DNA of 64,000 bases from positions 58,551,718 to 58,615,717 of the forward strand of contig JALGPY010000004.1 in assembly GCA_023055425.1 (NCBI GenBank), given 5' to 3'. Shown one piece after another: positions 58,129-64,000 of the stretch. This DNA comes from Linanthus parryae. Lineage: Eukaryota; Streptophyta; Magnoliopsida; Ericales; Polemoniaceae. Both the position numbers and the translations under genes were made by a program. Positions within the stretch are counted from its first letter, which is position 1; each line of letters opens with the position of its first letter. The notes under the pieces are model-generated. The model ran no database searches and was not told the origin of the DNA. It was given only the letters and a program-made list of their open reading frames with translations.

Positions 58129-59691
58129 TGACGCGGATTCCTAACGTGCTTAGACACAAGTATACGGTCAAGTAATATAGTGGAATATTTTGGACTCCGA
58201 GTTATCAAACCCAAGGGAAGGATGTCTACTTTTCTCTAGATTTAGCAATTAAATCCAATTTACTCAAGTAACCAGTAAAAAGGTTTATTGAATGGATTGT
58301 TGTCACCCTCAAACAAGTGATTAGCAATGGTAATTAAATAGCTCAAAAGAGATGATTTAGATTAAATCAATGGAGAGAAGACTAGGGAATCTATAGATCA
58401 CCTAGGGCACTTTTGACGATTCCGGATTCCATATTCTAACATGATCAATCAATAGTTAGTTAAGCTGGGTAATAGCACTGACAATCACCTATCGGTATCA
58501 TGTCGTTCTACACACCGGTATCGATTTGTCCCTCTCAAGCCAATTCCAAATACTGACACGTTCTAGCCGGCTAACAACAATGCACAGAATAATGTCCTCT
58601 CAGACCATCACCACACGAACACCTCACTATCTCCTAACGATTCTACCCTCTTCTAGCCAATCATACTCAACTCACTTCTCAGTCTTATTGATTAGTATTG
58701 CATCTGTTTAATAATCCCAACTAGGGTAGAGTTGCTTTCACACACTCACTAGCTATGTAACAAGGTCGGTCATGACTCCTAGCTTGTTAAGGATTAAGCA
58801 CAATAAACGAATGATTAAATAACTATGATCATCATTAAGCCAAGTTCATGATTGAATGAAAAAATAGATAATAAACATCACACATCTTGATTCTACTTTG
58901 TCAAGGGAAGAACTCAATATGACAGAAACTAAAACAATCTTCATTGAATCACAAACCCTGAGCGTGAAAGTTCATAAAATCCGGGAAAACATCCTCAAAA
59001 CATAAATAATAGGCTCTCCATATATGCATAGGTATGAGTTTAGCTAATAATAACAAAAGTATTCATGAAAAAATATCCATGCAAGAATGAGAAAGGAAGA
59101 AAAGTGGATCAAACACTAAAAAGATGTTGAACGCTTTGATCCGGGCTTGTCTCCTTGCTTCTTGATATTTCCAACGCCTTCTCCTCGCTCTCCTTACTGT
59201 TCTTGACTCACAACTGTGTGTGTTTTTTCGTCCCCTTGCTGCTTAGGTCGAGTAGGGAAGCTAAAGTCTTCAAAAAATTTATTTTTGCCCCAAAATTCCG
59301 CACAAGTTTCCTGACCATTTTGGGCCGAAATGGGGTATTTCGGGCCGAAATGCTAGGCTTCAATGTGTTCTTTAATTTTCATCCCCTTTGGCCTCTTGGT
59401 TCCCGAGAATTTTTCCTTGTCCTTCCTAGCTTCCGAATCTCACGTCCTTGATTCCAATCGCTCCATAAGTCATGTTTCCTGCCAAAGACAACAACAACTA
59501 TACCAAGCGATCAAATTTGACAAATATAGGATAAATCAATGAATAAAACGTGCCCGGACTAGAATTAAGCATATGAATAAAATAAATGATAACCATGCAT
59601 AACTCATCAACAATAGGCTCAAAAACACTCCCAAAACCTATGAATCATGTGGTAAATGTTAGAGAAATATAGCTCCTAAAATTCGCTATCA
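58129..59691 (-). repeat. 5' LTR of A2 (complete)
   Basis: 1,563 bp, plus-strand ends TGACGCGGATTC and TTCGCTATCA. It aligns along its length with 6478-8063 and 32313-33587. The TTTCGGCC motif is at 59315-59352, with fewer copies than in A1. Confidence 0.9.
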
Positions 59692-61013
59692 GCAATCCTC
59701 TTATGCCACCAGTTTGGTGATGCTGCATCCTCAACTGCATTCAGGCTATCACCACGGGCTTTCACATGAGTCTTGTAGAGTGTGCAGCAAGCTTCTCCTC
59801 TATCCACGACCATTGATCCCTTGGTCAGCTTCCACTTCCCATCACCAAAGTAGCTTTCATATCCTTGGCAATCTAGAGCAATACCTAAGAGTAGGTTCAG
59901 TCGTAAATCAAGAATATGGCGTACATCTCTCAACACCATCTTGCACCCAACATTGATTTGGATGCGAATATCTCTAATCCTTGCGATCTTTGAGGTACTC
60001 GTATTACCCATCTTAACAGTGTTAAAGTCTCCAGCTTTATAAGTAGTGAAGAAATGTCGTCTAGAAGTTGCATGGTACGAAGGGGCTGTATCAACAACCC
60101 GCTCGGTTTCCTAATTCGCTGCAACGTGAAGGCATTTATTTTCTCCCACGGAGAGTACCACAATGTCCTGTGAGATTGTGGTAGTAGTATCATCTTCCTC
60201 ACTCTTATCATTCTTCTGGTACTTTCTATTATCGCCTTGGTTATAGTCATTCTTCGGGAATCGGCACGATCTTGCCATGTGACCCTACCTTCCACAATTA
60301 TAGCACTTGACCTTGGATATTGGCTAAGAACCTCCATTCCTGGACTTGATGTGAACTCTGTTCTTTTTCCTTGAATGGCTTCTCTCTTGATCCTTGTTCT
60401 TGTCTTTGTTCTCTGTGACAAGAGCATGCGCGAAGCCAGAGCCCATCTCCTTCCTCCTTGCCTCCTCATTGAACATCGCGTCCTTGACCATACTCATGGA
60501 CAACTTTCCATCATGGGCAGAATTGCTCAATGACACGACCAACGTCTCCCACGAGGTTGATAGGGAGCTAAGCAACAACAAGGCTTGTGTCTCATCATCC
60601 CAATCACTCTTTACGGTAGCCAAATGGTTTGTGAGACTCTGAAACTCACTCAAGTGCTCAGCAACTTGTTGACCGTCTCTGTACGTCATGTTCACGAGCG
60701 ATCTCATGAGCAACGCTTTGTTCCTGGCAGTCTTCCTCTCATACATGCCTTCCAAATTTATCCACAGATGGTAGGCATCCGTCTCTTTAGCAACCTGGTG
60801 GAACTCCGAATTGTCAATCCACTGATGGTTATTACCAATTGTCTTCATATTCATCTTAGTCCACTCATCATCTTTAGTTTCGGCTGCCTTGACCCCTTTC
60901 GCAAGAATTGGGTCCATCAAATCCTTGCAATAAAGCAAGTCTTGCATCCTAGGCTTCCATATAAAGTAGTTGCTAGATGTCAAGTTGATCATGGAACCCG
61001 TTGACTCCCCCAT
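59692..61013 (-). pseudogene. gag: C4: Tork-like copia gag and protease, cut by A2
   Basis: Gag starts at 61013 (MGESTGSMINLTSSNYFIWK) and reads KDLMDPILAKG, AYHLWINLEGMYERKTARNK, MTYRDGQQVAEHLSEFQSL and LSTSWETLVVSLSNSA. A knuckle near 60300 (CYNC), separated by a stop from GHMARSC, is followed by a protease-like VVDTAPSYHAT, where DSGAS is usual (Asp kept, Gly lost). MGNTSTSKIARIRDIRIQ and WWHKRI (pre-integrase) end at the A2 border. Broken by frameshifts near 60330 and stops. Integrase, RT and the 3' LTR are absent from the window. Confidence 0.8.
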
Positions 61014-61019
61014 TGAACC

Positions 61020-61033
61020 TGGCTCTAATACTG
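61020..61033 (-). other. Primer-binding site of C4, decayed
   Basis: The minus strand reads CAGTATTAGAGCC, a mutated TGGTATCAGAGCC. It lies next to the LTR end. Confidence 0.6.
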
Positions 61034-61037
61034 CTTT

Positions 61038-61807
61038 TGTTGGGTCACAGGGCTGAATCAGACGGACTAGAATGCGAAAATAACACCAACACGAACAAGT
61101 GCGGAAAAATAAAAGATTTAGGACACAATATTTAAAGTGGGAAAAACCCTCTAATCGAGAGGGACAAAACGACCCACAAAACTTCCACTATAACAATTAC
61201 AATGGGTAGACAAATCATCCACAAGAACGTGGATAAACAAGCTAGAAACTAATAAACGGATAAAACTAAACCTCGTCGCTAGGCGGAAACTAAACAAACT
61301 AGTTGTTTACGAATTATCCGGAATTAGCTCCTGAAATTTTCGTCGTTGTCGTCGCGAACTATTCCGTCGCGGGAATCTTGCTGCGTCGCCACCACATAGA
61401 TACGAAGCAACTTTCTTAAACGTTGTGACTACTGCCACGTTCCAGCTCAAGGCAAACATAAGTGATGCTCATGCCAATCACTTCTTTTCTCTCTAGATAA
61501 CTCACAGTAGCATAGGTATCAAAGTTTTTGGTGTTAATAAACAAAAGCAATCATGCCATTATATACTAGAAGTAGTGGTGGCGGTGGTTTCATCTTATAA
61601 AGGAAATAATTGACTTCCTTGCTGCCAAAGGAAGCACGAGCTCGTTGACTTGACTTCGGCCTTCAACGCCTTTGACTAAAACACTGAATCATCCCAAGCA
61701 CCTTTTCGACCTTTCCTTGGTAACTCATCTCATGGCTATGCATGAGGAATACAGATATGGTTTGGTTATACCATATTCGGGCTGCTATATTGGGCTTGGA
61801 TTCAACA
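61038..61807 (-). repeat. 5' LTR of C4
   Basis: About 770 bp, plus-strand ends TGTTGGGTCACAGG and TGGATTCAACA (TGTTG / CAACA inverted repeat). Boundaries are inferred from these ends and the adjacent primer-binding site. Confidence 0.65.
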
Positions 61808-62080
61808 ATTAACTGATATAGAGTATTGTAATGCCGCAATTACTTGGACTTCGAAGTATGCATTACCCTTTATAAAGAGAAAAAAGTTGTAAAACATAAG
61901 AATTTAACAATTTTATACATCTATATCTATATAATAAATCAGCTAGGTGTTTCCCTCCAAAAAATAGTCAACTGTAACATCCTGGCCATTCAATCTTAAG
62001 AAATATCTCAAGACATTTTGATCCGTGAATCTTCAGTTTTTTTTATTAGAGACATTATTAAAAAGACAAAGTAATTAAAA
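61808..62080. other. Unassigned AT-rich spacer between C4 and C5
   Basis: No ORF or repeat recognised. This may be the oldest, non-element DNA in the window, or part of an unrecognised element. Confidence 0.4.
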
Positions 62081-62267
62081 TGTTATGAACTGAGAGAGAA
62101 AAGATGGAGACAATGTATGGAGGAATATCAAAAGCAGTTTTATTCTCTACCAAAGCACTCTTTATATAGAGTGTGGGAGCCAATAATAATCCTCTAAGAT
62201 TTAATCATAATCTACTAGGAGTCAATCATAATCTACTAGGGAATATTCATTATAATATTCCATAACA
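62081..62267 (-). repeat. 3' LTR of C5
   Basis: 187 bp, unusually short for a plant copia, with perfect TGTTATG / CATAACA ends. Contains two copies of AATCATAATCTACTAGG. CAAGGGGGAG (62268-62277, minus strand) is the polypurine tract directly upstream. Confidence 0.85.
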
Positions 62268-62277
62268 CTCCCCCTTG
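62268..62277 (-). other. Polypurine tract of C5
   Basis: CAAGGGGGAG on the minus strand, abutting the LTR. The 120 bp beyond it up to the pol stop hold no gene. Confidence 0.8.
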
Positions 62278-62398
62278 AATATTCACTACTAGTCTGCCTC
62301 GTTAAAACCTTGTCGCGTAAAACCCAATGGGAAAAACCGCAACTAAGGAAAAAGAGTACAGACGCTAAAACTACATCTCCCCCTCATAGTGAGATACA

Positions 62399-63620
62399 TT
62401 AACGTAAAAGATCTTTTAATTGACGCATCCCACATTTTTGAACATGTAACTTCAATGTTGATGCTGGTAGTGCTTTTGTGAACAAGTCTCCTGGATTTTC
62501 ACTTGAGCGCACTTGCTGGATGGAAACAACCCCCTTCTTTTGAAGCTCATGAGTAAAGAAGAACTTTGGAGATATGTGTTTAGTTCGATCACCTTTGATG
62601 AAGCCTTCCTTGATTTGGGCAATGCAGGCAGCATTATCTTCATATAACACTGTTGGGCCGTCATTTTTGAAATTATATCCACAAGACCCTTTGATATGTT
62701 GAACTACTAATTTTAGCCACACGCATTCTCGACTAGCTTCATGGATCGCAAGAATCTCTAAGTGGTTTGATGATGTTGCTACCATAGTTTGCTTCATCGA
62801 TCTCCATGATATAGCAGTTCCTCCATAAGTGAAAACATACCCTGTTTGAGATCTTGCTTTATGTGGGTCCGACAAGTATCCAGCATCAGCATAGCCAATG
62901 AGGGAGGTATTAGATCCACGAGGATAGAAAAGACCCAAGACTGTAGTGCCACGTAGATATCGCATGATGTGTTTAACACCGTTCCAATGCCTGCGAGTAG
63001 GGTTAGAACTATACGTAGCAAAAAGATTGACAGAAAATGCAATATCTGGCCTTGTGCAATTTGCCAAAAACATCAAGGCACCAATTGCACTAAGGTATGG
63101 CACTTCAGGGCCAAGAGGTTCCTCGTCACTCTCTTGAGGACGGAAAGGATCTTTATTAACATCAAGCGACCTAACCACCATAGGGGTGGTTAGTGGATGT
63201 GATTTGTCCATACAAAATCTTTTAAGGACTTTTTCAGTGTAAGTTGATTGATGAAGTAAAATTCCTTCAGCAAAGTGTTCAATTTGTAGACCGAGGCAAA
63301 ATCTCGTCTTTCCCAAATCCTTCATCTCAAATTCCTTTTTCAAGTAAGTTGCAGTTTGGGTAATCTCTTCATGAGTTCCCACAATATTCAAGTCATCCAC
63401 GTATACTGCCACTATTACAAATCCATTTGTGGACTTCTTTATGAAGATACAAGGACAAATTGGATTGTTAACAAACCTTTCTTTTAATAGGTATTCGCTC
63501 AAGCGATTGTACCACATTCGTCCTGATTATTTTAGTCCATATAAGGATCTTTGGAGCTTAATAGAATAAGCGGTACGAGGTTTGTTTGTTTTTGGCAGTT
63601 TCAGTCCTTCAGGAACTTTC
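62399..63620 (-). pseudogene. pol: C5 pol: RT (C-terminal part) and RNase H
   Basis: A long open frame (63517-62399) reads VAVYVDDLNIVGTHEE (intact YVDD), MKDLGKTRFCLGLQI, TRPDIAFSVNLFA, RHWNGVKHIMRYLRGT and RNase H with GYADAGYLSDPHKARSQTGY and VLYEDNAACI, ending GMRQLKDLLR. Upstream it continues in frame through a TAA (near 63521) replacing the Gln of SLYGLKQSG, into [14 protein letters not shown]. The catalytic residues are kept, so this is the best-preserved copia RT in the window. Confidence 0.88.
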
Positions 63621-63631
63621 ATATATATGTA

Positions 63632-63667
<36 letters not shown>

Positions 63668-63688
63668 CATATACATATATGTATATGT

Positions 63689-63734
<46 letters not shown>

Positions 63735-63768
63735 GTATATGTATATGTATATATATACATATACATAT

Positions 63769-63800
<32 letters not shown>

Positions 63801-63805
63801 GTATG
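63621..63805. repeat. TA/TGTA microsatellite inside the C5 RT gene
   Basis: About 185 bp of (TA)n interspersed with TGTATA and CATATA. RT reads LYGSLDSDI on one side and YMKVPEGL on the other, so the run has grown at an Ile-Tyr codon pair (ATATAT) and shifted the frame. Confidence 0.92.
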
Positions 63806-64000
63806 TCACTATCAAGTGAACCATATAGATATGCTGTAACCACATCCATCAAATGCATATTTAAATTTTCCGATGCTGCCAAACTTATTATGAATCGGAA
63901 AGTAGTTGCATCCATCACATGCGAATATGTTTCTTCATAATCAATGCCTGGTCTTTGCGAGAAACCTTGAGCTACAAGTCGGGCTTTGTATCTTGTAATC
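63806..64000 (-). pseudogene. pol: C5 RT, N-terminal piece at the window edge
   Basis: The minus strand reads [20 protein letters not shown] near the edge, then [20 protein letters not shown] and [17 protein letters not shown]. This is the first part of copia RT, with the catalytic Asp in [10 protein letters not shown]. It is separated from the rest by the microsatellite. Confidence 0.85.

Larger units (their letters stand above)
51951..59691 (-). mobile_element. A2: Athila-like gypsy element, left part missing
   Basis: From the right: complete 5' LTR (58129-59691), tRNA-Asp primer-binding site, leader, gag-protease, spacer without pol, accessory ORF (with a copia solo LTR inside). The 3' non-coding region and 3' LTR are absent; the LINE lies there instead. 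The right border sits in the polyprotein of C4 (WHKRI), with GCAAT as the likely target-site duplication at 59692-59696. Same domain content as A1a, so both belong to one non-autonomous family. Confidence 0.82.
62081..64000 (-). mobile_element. C5: Ty1/copia element, 3' part
   Basis: 3' LTR (62081-62267), polypurine tract, RNase H and RT. The 5' part lies to the right of the window. TGTTATG and CATAACA end the LTR. Confidence 0.85.

Noticed and set aside
61808..62080. Possible MITE in the AT-rich spacer
   Set aside because: No terminal inverted repeats or flanking duplication could be found by eye.
63527..63940. Several Tyr/Ile/Met-rich open frames
   Set aside because: They are translations of the TA/TGTA microsatellite on both strands and are not genes.

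Overview
The window is transposable-element DNA from a plant nuclear genome. All of the primer-binding sites, LTR ends and protein families are those of land-plant retrotransposons: Ty1/copia, Ty3/gypsy of the Athila and Tat branches, and an L1-type LINE with a C-terminal RNase H. A eudicot is my guess, but nothing here fixes the species. I see no host gene, rRNA, tRNA gene or CRISPR array. Almost every coding region is broken by stops or frameshifts, so most protein entries are pseudogenes.

Layout from left to right. 1-33587 is a minus-strand Athila-like complex (A1). It is arranged LTR end / internal A1a / shared full LTR (6478-8063) / internal A1b / truncated LTR (32313-33587). Two Tat-type gypsy elements sit in the 3' non-coding part of A1b. 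T1 (9227-22691, plus strand) is complete, with 628-bp LTRs and a CTCAC target-site duplication. T2 (about 23027-32312, minus strand) has lost its 5' half. 33588-43435 is a minus-strand Sirevirus-like copia (C1), split at GAAGT by a complete copia (C2, 36546-41547). 43436-48007 is a decayed copia (C3). 48008 to about 51950 is a 5'-truncated LINE. About 51951-59691 is a second Athila-like element (A2), itself carrying a solo LTR of the C1 family. 59692-61807 is the 5' part of a Tork-like copia (C4), and 62081-64000 is the 3' part of another copia (C5).

Each junction falls inside a recognisable gene of the element to its right, and the missing half is never found on the left. The simplest reading is one deep nest: C4 contains A2, which contains the LINE, then C3, then C1, then A1 and C2, with T1 and T2 inside A1. 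The missing left halves would lie to the left of base 1.

The most interesting content is in T1 and T2. Downstream of pol, each carries a long gene on the opposite strand. It encodes a plant mobile domain (PMD) protein with an acidic middle and a coiled-coil end. By aligning the two diverged copies by eye I can place six coding exons whose GT-AG borders and intron phases agree. A conserved TATA region lies about 500 bp upstream of the start codon. An array of short hairpins (CTATCT...AGATAG type) lies between pol and the end of this antisense gene in both elements. Antisense accessory genes (for example in maize Grande) and PMD domains in transposons are known. The conserved multi-exon structure plus hairpin array is the part most worth following up.

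The two Athila-like elements share a gag-protease / no reverse transcriptase / accessory-ORF structure, so they look like a non-autonomous family. A TTTCGGCC-rich motif cluster occurs both in their LTRs and upstream of the accessory ORF, next to a TATA-like box.
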